A stretch of 64,000 nucleotides of DNA from Anaerolineaceae bacterium (GTDB lineage Bacteria > Chloroflexota > Anaerolineae > Anaerolineales > Villigracilaceae). The stretch lies in NCBI GenBank assembly GCA_009772985.1, contig WOUS01000009.1, positions 34,843 through 98,842 on the forward strand. Direction: 5' to 3'. The position numbers were made by a program, and so were the translations under genes. Below, piece by piece: positions 50,598-59,503 of the stretch (the first letter of the stretch is position 1; each line of letters opens with the position of its first letter). The notes under the pieces were generated by a model. That model worked only from the letters and a program-made list of their open reading frames with translations, was not told the origin of the DNA and did no database searches.

Positions 50598-51761
50598 CTA
50601 AGAATCGGATTTCTTGTCAGTGGATGTCAATTTGCCTCCCAGCCGGTCGTACATGCTCGGCCCGGAGGATTTGGGCTGCTGCGCCAATTGTTCCAGCCGC
50701 GTTGCCAGGACGGTCTGCCAGGAGAAGAGTTCTTCGAGATGGGTGGCGCGCACGTAAACCATGGCATACGACCCAATCTCGCGCCGCAAGGTCTCCATTT
50801 CCTTGCGGAGCGCTTCCACCTGCGACTGGATGGCGAGGCGCATTTTTGCATCTTCCATTTTTTCAGCGGTTTTGCGCTGGATGCCCAATTTTGCCTGCAC
50901 CAGGAGCAATTTCTTGATCCTGGCGCCTGTGGCCGGGCCGAGCCTTTCGTCCAGCCGGGCCAGGATTTCGTCCACTTTCTCGATGTTCTGGACAGCGATC
51001 ACTTCCCCGCGCTCGACGCGGTCGGGCAATCCCAGCGTCTGGCCGATCCACTTCTTCTCGACCGCCAGCCCGTGTTTGATCATAAAGAATATCAATCCTG
51101 CCGCCCCTCCGCCGATGGCGACCGCATACAGCAGGAGCCAGCCGGAGGTCACGCGCGTGACGAGGTTGTTGAATCCCGTGTGGAGCAGGATGGCGATGAC
51201 CATCCCGCCCACCGATAGCAATGCCTGCCGGGCGGGTTTCTGGAAGCGCGCCAGTCCCAGGATGATGCCCAGGGTGGCCGTGGCCGCGGCGTGCATCAAG
51301 TTGGTGGAGATGACGCGATTGATTGCCACTGCCATGGCGGCGTTGGGATGTCCCAGCACGTACTCGAAATTCTCGAAGATGGCGAACCCGATCCCGGCGG
51401 CAAACCCGTAGATGGCCCCGTCCACGAAGTAGGTGAATTTCCGGCGGCGGACGAGGAAGAAGAGAATCAACCCCTTCAGGATTTCCTCGGCCACCGGGGC
51501 CACGAATTGAACCGTCAGGTTGTAGATTGCCAGGTTCGGGTGCAGCCCGGCCGGATTGATGACCGGCGCAAGAGCCGGATACAGGATCTGCCCCGCCGGC
51601 ATATTGATCAACGCCGCCGCGAAGTAGGCCAGCGCGCCGGCCCCGAAAGCGGCCAGCATGTACTTGAACTCGCCGGTTTTGTAGAGGTCGAGTTTATAGA
51701 TCCCCAGCAGCGCTGCCAGCGGGATGATGGTGGCAATGATCAGGGCAATGACGATCATCAT
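50598..51761 (-). CDS. PrsW-type membrane protease with coiled-coil tail
   Basis: 387 residues. Seven to eight TM segments (1-235). Glutamic-type/metalloprotease motifs of the PrsW family: VAPVAEEILKG (E92, E93), FAIFENFEY (E130) and H157 in NLMHAAA, plus HTGFNN. A cytosolic C-terminal tail (about 245-387) with long charged helices ends in SMYDRLGGKLTSTDKK. Classical PrsW cleaves anti-sigma factor RsiW; an ECF sigma/anti-sigma pair is nearby (54115-55075) but separated by another gene. The tail is not part of typical PrsW. Confidence 0.82.
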   Translation of the reverse strand: MMIVIALIIATIIPLAALLGIYKLDLYKTGEFKYMLAAFGAGALAYFAAALINMPAGQILYPALAPVINPAGLHPNLAIYNLTVQFVAPVAEEILKGLILFFLVRRRKFTYFVDGAIYGFAAGIGFAIFENFEYVLGHPNAAMAVAINRVISTNLMHAAATATLGIILGLARFQKPARQALLSVGGMVIAILLHTGFNNLVTRVTSGWLLLYAVAIGGGAAGLIFFMIKHGLAVEKKWIGQTLGLPDRVERGEVIAVQNIEKVDEILARLDERLGPATGARIKKLLLVQAKLGIQRKTAEKMEDAKMRLAIQSQVEALRKEMETLRREIGSYAMVYVRATHLEELFSWQTVLATRLEQLAQQPKSSGPSMYDRLGGKLTSTDKKSDS

Positions 51762-51784
51762 GGGATGATGATACTACAAAAACG

Positions 51785-51822
51785 AAATATCCCCTCCCCG
51801 AAAATCCGGGGAGGGGATATTT
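51785..51822 (-). terminator. intrinsic terminator of the repeat lipoprotein gene
   Basis: 16-bp stem AAATATCCCCTCCCCG / CGGGGAGGGGATATTT, followed on the minus strand by CGTTTTTG. It sits 9 nt after the lipoprotein stop and just before the PrsW gene. Confidence 0.8.
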
Positions 51823-51830
51823 ATGTGAGG

Positions 51831-54101
51831 TTATTGACCGCGGCTGCCGGGTTCTTTCGAAGGCGACCATTCGGACCATTTATCGGTCGCCGGGTTGATC
51901 GTCAGGGGGCCTTGCGCGCCGCCCTGCCAGGCAGATTGGAAGATGTCCGGGTTGCCGCTGGCGGTGGTGGTGTAGGCGATCTGCGTACCGCCGCAGTTCC
52001 AGGTCGGGGAGGCGTCGGGACCGGCGTTGGTCGTGACGCGGTATTCCTTCTTCGCCCGCAGGTCGTAGGAGTAGATGTCGAGGTTCCCGCTGCGGTTGGA
52101 CTGGTAGGCAATGCGGTATCCTTCCGGCGCCCAGGTGGTGTTAATGGTATCACCGCTTCCGCTGGTGATCTGGGTGTCGTTCTTGCCGTCGGTGTCAATG
52201 ACGTGCAGGTTCCAGGAGCCGCCCGCGTCGGACAGGTAGGAAATCTGTTGGCCGTTGGGCGACCAGGCTGGGCTGACCTCGTTGGCTGCAGAGGCAACCA
52301 GTGTGTATTCGTTGCCGGTGGTGGTGTCCAGCAGGAAAACGTCCCAGTTGCCGTTGCGGTTGGACTGGAAGACGATCCAGCGCAGGTCCGGCGACCAGTA
52401 CGGGTTGACATCGTCGCGCGGACTGAAGGTGAGCTGCTTCACTGCGCCGGTCTTGATATTGAGGCTGAACAGGTCCCAGGTGCCGCTGCGGTCCGACTGG
52501 AAGAGAACGGTATTGTTGTCCGGCCCGACCATGGCGTTGACGTTGTTCGACGTGGTGGTCGTCAGGCGGGTCTGGGAATTGCCGGCCAGGTCAGCGGTGT
52601 AGAGCTCCACGTTCCCGTTGCGGTTCGACTGGAAGACGATGAACGAGTCGTTCGGCGAGCGGGATGGACGGCTGTCCTGTGCGCTGGAACTGGAGAGGTT
52701 GAAGAGTTTGGCATCCGCCGAGCCTTCCACTCCATCCAGGCGGTAGATCTCGAGGTTATTGTCGCGGAAGGTGTGGAAGACGATGAACTGCGGGCAAGTG
52801 GCCGCGTCTGGCACAGGCTGCGGAGTGATTTTAATCTCCGGCGTAGGTGTGATGGTGGGTGTGTTGGTGGGTGTCTGGGTAGGCGTGTTGGTGGGCGTGT
52901 TGGTGGGCGTCTGGGTAGGCGTGTTGGTTGGCGTCTGAGTGGCCGTTTGGGTAGGCGTGTTGGTGGGCGTATTGGTGGCCGTATTGGTTGGCGTGCTGGT
53001 GGGTGTATCGGTGACCGGGCCAGGGCAGCCGCCGGCCGGGGCCGGGATGATGTCGTTCGGGTGATGCGAGTGGTCCGCGCCGCCGCCGTCCTTCATCGAA
53101 CCGTCGGTGGCATTGACGCTCACTTCGATCAGCACGTACGGATTGCTCGAACTGCCGGTGGCATGGCAGATGAGTATCTTCTCATGCTTGGGCGTTTTGG
53201 AGGGATCGACTGGCGTATTGGTGGCTGTGGGCCCGCCGGGGCAGCCGCCTGCCGGGGCCGGGATGATGTCGTTCGGGTGATGCGAGTGGTCCGCGCCGCC
53301 GCCGTCCTTCATCGAACCGTCGGTGGCGTTGACGCTCACTTCGATCAGTACGTACGGATTGCTCGAACTGCCGGTGGCATGGCAGATGAGAATCTTCTCG
53401 TTCGTCTTGGGCGTTTTGGTGGGATCGACTGGCGTATTGGTGGGCCCGCTCGGGCAGCCGCCGGCTGGGGCCGGGATGATGTCGTTCGGGTGATGCGAGT
53501 GATCCGCTCCGCCGCCGTCCTTCATCGAACCGTCGGTGGCGTTGACGCTCACTTCGATCAGCACGTACGGATTGCTCGAACTGCCGGTGGCATGGCAGAT
53601 GAGGATCTTCTCATTCTTGGGCGTGTTGGTGGGCGCCGGAGGTGGGGCTGATGTGTTGGTGGGCGGCGGGGGCGGGACCGGCGTGTTGGAGGGCGCCGGC
53701 GGAGGCGGGGGCGGCGGGGCAGCCGATCCGCAGTTCTGCGTATCGCGCGGATTGCTGCTGCCGGGATGCCCAGGCCGTTGGTCCACTTCGAAGCGAACAT
53801 CCTGGCCGGCGTATGTGAAGGTATAGGTGGCGGATTCGCCTTCGCCGAGCGTCAGGCTGCCGCTCTGGGTCAGTACGTTGTTGACGTACATGCGCCAGTT
53901 CGTGCTGCCGGCCATGGCGGATCCGCCGTTGGTGACGGTGAACATGGAAGAATTGCCGGAGCAGCGGCCATTGACGGAAACGCTGGACTTGTCCCAGTCC
54001 GCTCCGCCGCCGCCTGCCAGCCCATCGGCGCCGCAGGCTGACAGCAGAACGGCAAAGAGAACCAGGACGGAGAGATAAATCGTACCCTTGCTTTTATTCA
54101 T
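51831..54101 (-). CDS. surface lipoprotein: triple Cys-His repeat, NTPT linker, PD40 propeller
   Basis: 756 residues. Signal peptide and lipobox (LLSACG, Cys23). An N-terminal beta domain (about 30-135) is followed by three almost identical units of about 53 residues (KILICHATGSSSNPYVLIEV then SVNATDGSMKDGGGADHSHH and PNDIIPAPAGGC), a Thr/Pro linker (NTPT/QTPT repeats) and six to seven PD40/WD40-like TolB-type repeats (SPDLRWIVFQSNRNG). The start ATG 54101 has AAGGAGG. It is presumably anchored outside the cytoplasmic membrane and binds a ligand or polymer. The unit with CHATGS...NPYV is known from actinobacterial and Chloroflexota surface proteins, function unknown. Confidence 0.85.
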   Translation of the reverse strand: MNKSKGTIYLSVLVLFAVLLSACGADGLAGGGGADWDKSSVSVNGRCSGNSSMFTVTNGGSAMAGSTNWRMYVNNVLTQSGSLTLGEGESATYTFTYAGQDVRFEVDQRPGHPGSSNPRDTQNCGSAAPPPPPPPAPSNTPVPPPPPTNTSAPPPAPTNTPKNEKILICHATGSSSNPYVLIEVSVNATDGSMKDGGGADHSHHPNDIIPAPAGGCPSGPTNTPVDPTKTPKTNEKILICHATGSSSNPYVLIEVSVNATDGSMKDGGGADHSHHPNDIIPAPAGGCPGGPTATNTPVDPSKTPKHEKILICHATGSSSNPYVLIEVSVNATDGSMKDGGGADHSHHPNDIIPAPAGGCPGPVTDTPTSTPTNTATNTPTNTPTQTATQTPTNTPTQTPTNTPTNTPTQTPTNTPTITPTPEIKITPQPVPDAATCPQFIVFHTFRDNNLEIYRLDGVEGSADAKLFNLSSSSAQDSRPSRSPNDSFIVFQSNRNGNVELYTADLAGNSQTRLTTTTSNNVNAMVGPDNNTVLFQSDRSGTWDLFSLNIKTGAVKQLTFSPRDDVNPYWSPDLRWIVFQSNRNGNWDVFLLDTTTGNEYTLVASAANEVSPAWSPNGQQISYLSDAGGSWNLHVIDTDGKNDTQITSGSGDTINTTWAPEGYRIAYQSNRSGNLDIYSYDLRAKKEYRVTTNAGPDASPTWNCGGTQIAYTTTASGNPDIFQSAWQGGAQGPLTINPATDKWSEWSPSKEPGSRGQ
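53023..53614 (-). repeat. three about 162-bp near-identical repeats
   Basis: Copies at 53023-53184, 53238-53400 and 53452-53614, period about 214 nt. Base identity is far higher than needed for protein function. Codon choice is the same in all three, so they were duplicated recently or are kept alike by gene conversion. The NTPT-coding minisatellite lies next to them at 52850-53010. Confidence 0.85.
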
Positions 54102-54114
54102 TTCTGCCTCCTTA

Positions 54115-54555
54115 CTATTTTTTTCGCAGTCTCCAGAAAGCAAATCCTGCGATGACGGTGAGAAAAATGGCAATTGGGATCCAGATGGATGTGTTCCCTG
54201 CCGCGCCGGGAGTAGTCAGCGGTCCGGAGGGCAGGAAAACCAGGATCAGGGCAAGGATCGCAACGGTCCCGATGGCGAGCGCCAGGCGCAAGGTCCAGGA
54301 CGAAGCGGGCCGGACCGACGGCCTGCTCCTGCGCAGTTCGGCGGTCAGGTTGGCGCGGATGCGGTTCTGCATCGCCGTGTCCGGTTTGCGGGGCGGGAAG
54401 GCTTCCCGTACCCGCCGGGCGGTTTCCTGCAATTGGAAAAGTTCGCCGTCCGCCTCGCGCGTGGCAGCCTCCTGGGGGATTTCCCCGGCCATCAGGCGGT
54501 CGGTGAAATCGGCCAGGCGATCTTCGGGGGCGGGTCTATCGTTGCGGTTATTCAT
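54115..54555 (-). CDS. anti-sigma factor-like membrane protein
   Basis: 146 residues. The cytosolic N-terminal part (about 1-75) contains LADFTDRLMAGEIPQE and helices resembling a sigma-binding domain; two TM segments follow (about 88-108 and 118-138) and a short basic end WRLRKK. The start ATG overlaps the sigma gene stop by 8 nt, so it is coupled, the standard layout of an ECF sigma/anti-sigma pair. There is no ZAS zinc motif. Role inferred from position. Confidence 0.65.
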   Translation of the reverse strand: MNNRNDRPAPEDRLADFTDRLMAGEIPQEAATREADGELFQLQETARRVREAFPPRKPDTAMQNRIRANLTAELRRSRPSVRPASSWTLRLALAIGTVAILALILVFLPSGPLTTPGAAGNTSIWIPIAIFLTVIAGFAFWRLRKK

Positions 54556-55075
54556 GACTGGCGACCTGTTTATGCAGGGCGGCCACGGCGCGGCGGAAAA
54601 GCGATTTGGCGGCTTCGAGGCTCTGTCCTTGCATGCGGGCAATTTCCTGGAACGGCAACTCCTCGGCAAATCTCAAGAGGAGGATCTCGCGGTATTTATC
54701 CGGCAGCGTGCGGAAGGCCTGCCGGAGCAGGATGGCGTCGTCGCTTGCTGACGGGTCGTGCGGGGCGCGCAGGCTTTCGTCCAGCGGGACGCCGGTTTGG
54801 CGGCGTCTCCGGTAGTACTCCGCCACCTGGCGGACGGTCAGCGTGCGCAGCCAGGTGCTGAACCTGGCCTCCCCGCGGAATCCCTTGAGCGAGCGGATGG
54901 CTGCAATGAATACTTCCTGGGTGACATCTTCCACGTCATCTTCCGGCACGGTGAAGCGGACCCGGTGGTAAACCATTGGCAGGTAGTGTTCGTAAAGCAG
55001 CGTCAGCGCTTCGGGGCTGCCTTGGCGGGCTGCTTGGATGAGTTCGTTGTCGCCGGGCGGGGGATTGAATTTCAT
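54548..55075 (-). CDS. ECF-type RNA polymerase sigma factor
   Basis: 175 residues. Region 2 (about 12-80: YEHYLPMVYHRVRFTV, DVTQEVFIAAIRSLKGF, FSTWLRTL) and region 4 (about 120-170: LPDKYREILLLRFAEELPFQ then EIARMQGQSLEAAKSLF). It directs RNA polymerase to a small regulon once released from its anti-sigma factor (next gene). The repeat lipoprotein follows in the same direction and may be a target. Confidence 0.9.
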   Translation of the reverse strand: MKFNPPPGDNELIQAARQGSPEALTLLYEHYLPMVYHRVRFTVPEDDVEDVTQEVFIAAIRSLKGFRGEARFSTWLRTLTVRQVAEYYRRRRQTGVPLDESLRAPHDPSASDDAILLRQAFRTLPDKYREILLLRFAEELPFQEIARMQGQSLEAAKSLFRRAVAALHKQVASHE

Positions 55076-55138
55076 CTCTGGCCTGATAATACAGTCGTGG
55101 TTGGGGTCGGAAAAGGGTCGCGGCGCGATTTATCCAGT

Positions 55139-55167
55139 TTGCCTATTGAACAAAAGGCTTTTATACT
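55139..55167 (+). promoter_or_regulatory. sigma70-type promoter of the substrate-binding protein gene
   Basis: TTGCCT (55139-55144), 17-nt spacer, TATACT (55162-55167), 62 nt before the start codon; divergent from the sigma factor gene. Confidence 0.6.
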
Positions 55168-55228
55168 GTATCATAAAACGAGATGACTATCAATATTAAT
55201 TTCGGACGACTTTCAAGGAGATAAAAGA

Positions 55229-56020
55229 ATGAAAACGCCTTTCCGTATCATTGCCCTGATGACACTGGCCGTTTCGGTTGCCCTGGCGGGCTGCGGCGGG
55301 ACGGATGACGCCGGAGGCGTCGCGACCCAGCCCCCGGCCGCCACCCCGACCGTTGACCTGGCGCCCACCCCGATCGGGCCGGAGACGGTCAGCCGCTCGA
55401 TCCGCCTGGACCCGGCGATTGTCACCGACGCCGACTCCCTGACCGTGAGCGCGTATCTCTACGACGGCCTGACCCGGCTGGACACCTCCGGCCAGCCCCA
55501 GCCCGCCCTGGCGGTCAACTGGACCGTCTCGGATGACGGGCTGGATTACGTGGTCGAACTGCGCCAGGGCGTTACGTTCCACGACGGCGCGGCCTTTAAT
55601 GCAGACGTGGTGCTGGCGAACTTCAACCGCTGGTTCGATCCCGCCGACCCGCTCCACGGCGCGGGCGCGTATGCCGGCTGGACCGAAACCTTCCTCGGCT
55701 TCCTCGGCGATGTGGATGCGGGCGGCATTCCCAAATCCCCATTCGATGGCATCGAGAAACAGGATGCGTATACGGTCATCCTGCACCTGAACCGCCCGTA
55801 CGAAGCCTTGATGGCGAACCTGGCGCAGCCGTATTTCTTCATCCTCGACCCGGCTGCCCTGGCAGCCAGCGGCGACGCCTACGGCGCCTCCGCCGGGACC
55901 GTCAACGGCACCGGCGCCTTCGTGATCTCCTCCTGGACGGATGCCGGCCTCGCGCTTTCTCCCAATGCTGCCTACTGGGGCGGCGCGCCGGCCAGCGGCG
56001 TGCAGTTCGGCTGGAAGTAG
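55229..56020 (+). CDS. half-length family 5 (peptide/oligo) ABC substrate-binding lipoprotein
   Basis: 263 residues. Signal peptide with lipobox VALAGCGG (Cys22) and a short Thr/Pro linker. Then comes the N-terminal lobe of the SBP_bac_5 family: YLYDGLTRLD, ALAVNWTVSDDGLDYVVELR, GVTFHDGAAFNADVVLANFNR, ending at LSPNAAYWGGAPA. Normal members have about 500-550 residues; the second lobe and the peptide-binding hinge are absent, and the gene closes after SGVQFGWK with a clean stop and strong terminator. No ABC permease or ATPase is adjacent. It may be a truncated gene or a short ligand-binding decoy. Confidence 0.8.
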   Translation: MKTPFRIIALMTLAVSVALAGCGGTDDAGGVATQPPAATPTVDLAPTPIGPETVSRSIRLDPAIVTDADSLTVSAYLYDGLTRLDTSGQPQPALAVNWTVSDDGLDYVVELRQGVTFHDGAAFNADVVLANFNRWFDPADPLHGAGAYAGWTETFLGFLGDVDAGGIPKSPFDGIEKQDAYTVILHLNRPYEALMANLAQPYFFILDPAALAASGDAYGASAGTVNGTGAFVISSWTDAGLALSPNAAYWGGAPASGVQFGWK

Positions 56021-56039
56021 CCTTCCCCGCAAGAATCAG

Positions 56040-56072
56040 TCAGGGCGCAGATTGTCTGCGCCCTGATTTTTT
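56040..56072 (+). terminator. strong intrinsic terminator
   Basis: Perfect stem CAGGGCGCAGA-TTG-TCTGCGCCCTG followed by ATTTTTT, 20 nt after the substrate-binding protein gene. Confidence 0.92.
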
Positions 56073-56078
56073 ATGGCA

Positions 56079-56105
56079 GTAGGGCAAGTCTCAGACTTGC
56101 CCTAC
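56079..56105. repeat. 27-nt perfect palindrome with 1-nt loop
   Basis: GTAGGGCAAGTCT-C-AGACTTGCCCTAC, between two convergent genes. Its ends GTAGGGC/GCCCTAC are the same as those of the elements at 39590 and 60341. Confidence 0.75.
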
Positions 56106-56107
56106 CA

Positions 56108-57247
<1,140 letters not shown>

Positions 57248-57318
57248 GTGTGTGTCCATTTTATAACATAGTAGGAGGGATTCGGGAAAAAGGGCTGTGC
57301 CTAACAAAACTATCGGTA

Positions 57319-57335
57319 TATAATCAAAGCGGAGG
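57319..57335 (+). promoter_or_regulatory. -10 box and ribosome binding site of the HAMP-GAF gene
   Basis: A perfect TATAAT (57319-57324) with a poor -35 (TGTGCC, 17 nt upstream) is followed by GGAGG (57331-57335), 4 nt before the ATG at 57340. Confidence 0.5.
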
Positions 57336-57339
57336 CGAT

Positions 57340-58869
57340 ATGAGCCAAACGAACCGTGCTGCTGGAATGCAGATCCGCCTGGCGCTGGCATCGTGGGGGG
57401 CATGCCTGTTCGGGGCGGTCATCACCCTGGTCTTCTGCCAGGGATACCGATTCCACTGGGACATGCCGATCCCGCTGGTCAACGTCCCATTCTGGCTCGC
57501 GGCCGGGCTGGCCGCGCTGGCGCTCCTCGTTGGCGCGCGGATTATACTCGGCCTGCGCCTCCGTCCGCTCTGGACGTGGGCGCGGCAGGCAGGGAGCGGG
57601 TCGCCGGCCGCGGCTGGCATGCCGCGGGTCCGACGCGACGCGCTCAACCTTCCGGCGTATTATGCCGGTTACGTCTGGTTCCTCTGGCTGGTCATCGCCT
57701 TTGTCTTCGCCCTGCTCGTCGAGGGGAGCGTGCGCACGTTCATCGAAATCCTGGCGGGTGTGGGCATCCTGGCGGGATTCTCATCCGCCGTGCTGGAATA
57801 TTTCCTGGTGGAATGGGCCTGGCGGAAGGAGGTGCCGCAGTTTTTCGGGACCGACGAACTGGCCGGCGTCCCGGCCTTCCGCCTGCGCCTCCGCACCCGG
57901 CTGCTGCTCCTGTTCATCCTGGGCATTGTCCCGCTCATCCTGTCGGTGCTGCTGGCGCGCTCCCGCACAGTGGAGGTCCTGCTGGGTAGCGGGGGCGTCC
58001 TGCTGGCGTTCCTGCTGGCCCAACTGTCGGGCGCGGCGGTGGCCCGCCCGCTGGAGGCCATCGCCCCGCGCCTGCGCGCGGTCCAGGAGGGCAAACTGGA
58101 CGAGCGCGTGGAGGTCACCTCCAACGACGAGATCGGCGAACTGGCGGCGCGTTTCAACGGCATGGTCGCCAGCGTCCGCCAGCGGAACAGCGAGGTGGAG
58201 ACGATCTACCACATCAGCCAGGAGATCACCGACAGCCTGGAACTGGCCCAGACCCTGCAGGCCATCCTCGAGGAAGTGCGCGCCATCATTCCGTACGACG
58301 GCGCGGAGATCTGTCTCTACGATAAAAAAGACAACCTGCTGCACGTGCGCGCCTGGTCGAGTTCGGCGCGCGGCGTCATCATGGATACGCGCGGGCGCAC
58401 GTACAAACTGGGGGAGGGCTACACCGGCTGGGTGGGGGAGCAGCGCCGCAGCCTGCTCATCCCCGACGTGGACGCGCACGACGGGCAGAAGCCGACCATC
58501 CGCCAGATCGCGGACGGGGTGTTCCTGAACGGGTATCTCGGCGTGCCGCTGGTGGTCAAGGGAAACAAGATGGTCGGGACGCTGGAACTTGTCAGCACGA
58601 AGAAATCGGTGTTCGATGAACACAGCCGCCAGATCCTGGAGATCATTGCTCCGCAGGCGGCCATCGCCATTGATAACGCGGAGCAGGTGTTGGAACGTGA
58701 GCGCGAACTGAAAGCGCAGATCGAACGCCTGAAGATCGAGATTGACGACGCCAAGCGGGCGAAGCAGGTGGCGGATATCACCGAGACGGCCTACTTCCGC
58801 AATTTGAAGGAACAGGCCAAGCGGCTGCGCAAGGAGACGCAGTCGGACGAAGATGGCGCAGGCGGATAG
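57340..58869 (+). CDS. membrane HAMP-GAF sensor without known output domain
   Basis: 509 residues. Six predicted TM segments (about 10-245), HAMP (about 238-292: AVARPLEAIAPRLRAVQEGK), coiled linker, GAF (about 305-465: YHISQEITDSLELAQTLQAI), and a highly charged C-terminal helix (IERLKIEIDDAKRAKQVADI then TETAYFRNLKEQAKRLRKE). There is no kinase, GGDEF, HD-GYP or phosphatase part. The terminal ITET-YF-L-x2-A-x2-LR tail recalls tails on cyanobacterial and Chloroflexota signalling proteins and could be the output interface. Partner not identified here. Confidence 0.8.
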   Translation: MSQTNRAAGMQIRLALASWGACLFGAVITLVFCQGYRFHWDMPIPLVNVPFWLAAGLAALALLVGARIILGLRLRPLWTWARQAGSGSPAAAGMPRVRRDALNLPAYYAGYVWFLWLVIAFVFALLVEGSVRTFIEILAGVGILAGFSSAVLEYFLVEWAWRKEVPQFFGTDELAGVPAFRLRLRTRLLLLFILGIVPLILSVLLARSRTVEVLLGSGGVLLAFLLAQLSGAAVARPLEAIAPRLRAVQEGKLDERVEVTSNDEIGELAARFNGMVASVRQRNSEVETIYHISQEITDSLELAQTLQAILEEVRAIIPYDGAEICLYDKKDNLLHVRAWSSSARGVIMDTRGRTYKLGEGYTGWVGEQRRSLLIPDVDAHDGQKPTIRQIADGVFLNGYLGVPLVVKGNKMVGTLELVSTKKSVFDEHSRQILEIIAPQAAIAIDNAEQVLERERELKAQIERLKIEIDDAKRAKQVADITETAYFRNLKEQAKRLRKETQSDEDGAGG

Positions 58870-58967
58870 GTTTTGAATTTTAGGAAACCTTTCTGATTTC
58901 TTCACGATACCTTTACACCCTTGCAGTATCCTATGGGTAAATCCAAACACAAAAGGAGTGTAAAGGT

Positions 58968-59450
58968 ATGAAGAAAACCATTTTGATCGCCCTTGTCCTG
59001 GCCGTCCTGGCGGGACTGTTCGTAACCGCCAGCGCCTATGCCCAGGGAACGCAGCCCCCGGCGCAGGCGACCGGCATCCTGCATCCCTACTTCGCCGCCG
59101 CGCTGGCTGAAAAACTTGGCCTGAGCGTGGACGATGTGAATGCCCGCATTACCAACGGCGAGACCATGTACCAGATCGCCCTCGACGAAGGCATTGCCGC
59201 GGAAGACATCCCGGCCCTGCTGCTCGAAGTCCGCACCACGGCGCTTAAGCAGGCGGTGGCCGACGGCGTTGTCAGCCAGGAAACGGCTGACTTAATGCTC
59301 CAGCGGATGCAGCAGCGCGGCCTGCATGGCTCCGGCCTGGGGACCCACTCGATGGGCGGGACAGGCTCCGGGTCTGGGCGGCGCGGCTCTGGCATGACCC
59401 CCGGAACGGGGGGCATGGGCGGCGGTTGTGTCCAGCAGACCAATCCGTAA
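58968..59450 (+). CDS. small secreted protein, Gly/Met-rich tail
   Basis: 160 residues. Sec signal peptide (about 1-25, cleavage after ASAYA), a helical domain (about 38-115: FAAALAEKLGLSVDDVNARI, VVSQETADLMLQRMQQR) and a Gly/Ser/Met-rich tail with a late Cys (GMGGGCVQQ). The helical part resembles DUF2680-like secreted proteins. SD AAGGAG. Just upstream is CTTTACACCCTTGCAGTATC, similar in part to the motif before the response regulator at 24303. Ends at a bidirectional terminator. Function unknown. Confidence 0.7.
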   Translation: MKKTILIALVLAVLAGLFVTASAYAQGTQPPAQATGILHPYFAAALAEKLGLSVDDVNARITNGETMYQIALDEGIAAEDIPALLLEVRTTALKQAVADGVVSQETADLMLQRMQQRGLHGSGLGTHSMGGTGSGSGRRGSGMTPGTGGMGGGCVQQTNP

Positions 59451-59457
59451 TAGAAAC

Positions 59458-59492
59458 AAAAAATCGGGAGGCTCAATGCCTCCCGATTTTTT
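59458..59492. terminator. bidirectional intrinsic terminator
   Basis: AAAAAATCGGGAGGC-TCAAT-GCCTCCCGATTTTTT, serving the secreted-protein gene on plus and the ZIP gene on minus. Confidence 0.92.
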
Positions 59493-59503
59493 TTATCCAT
59501 TGC

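Noticed and set aside
52850..53614. Regularly spaced repeats as a CRISPR array
   Set aside because: The repeats are in frame in a lipoprotein gene, about 160 bp long, and spacers are NTPT-coding linkers. No cas genes.
51291..53651. Long plus-strand frame of 786 codons rich in Gly, Arg and Val
   Set aside because: Shadow of the minus-strand PrsW and lipoprotein genes; no start signals and composition typical of antisense frames in GC-rich DNA.
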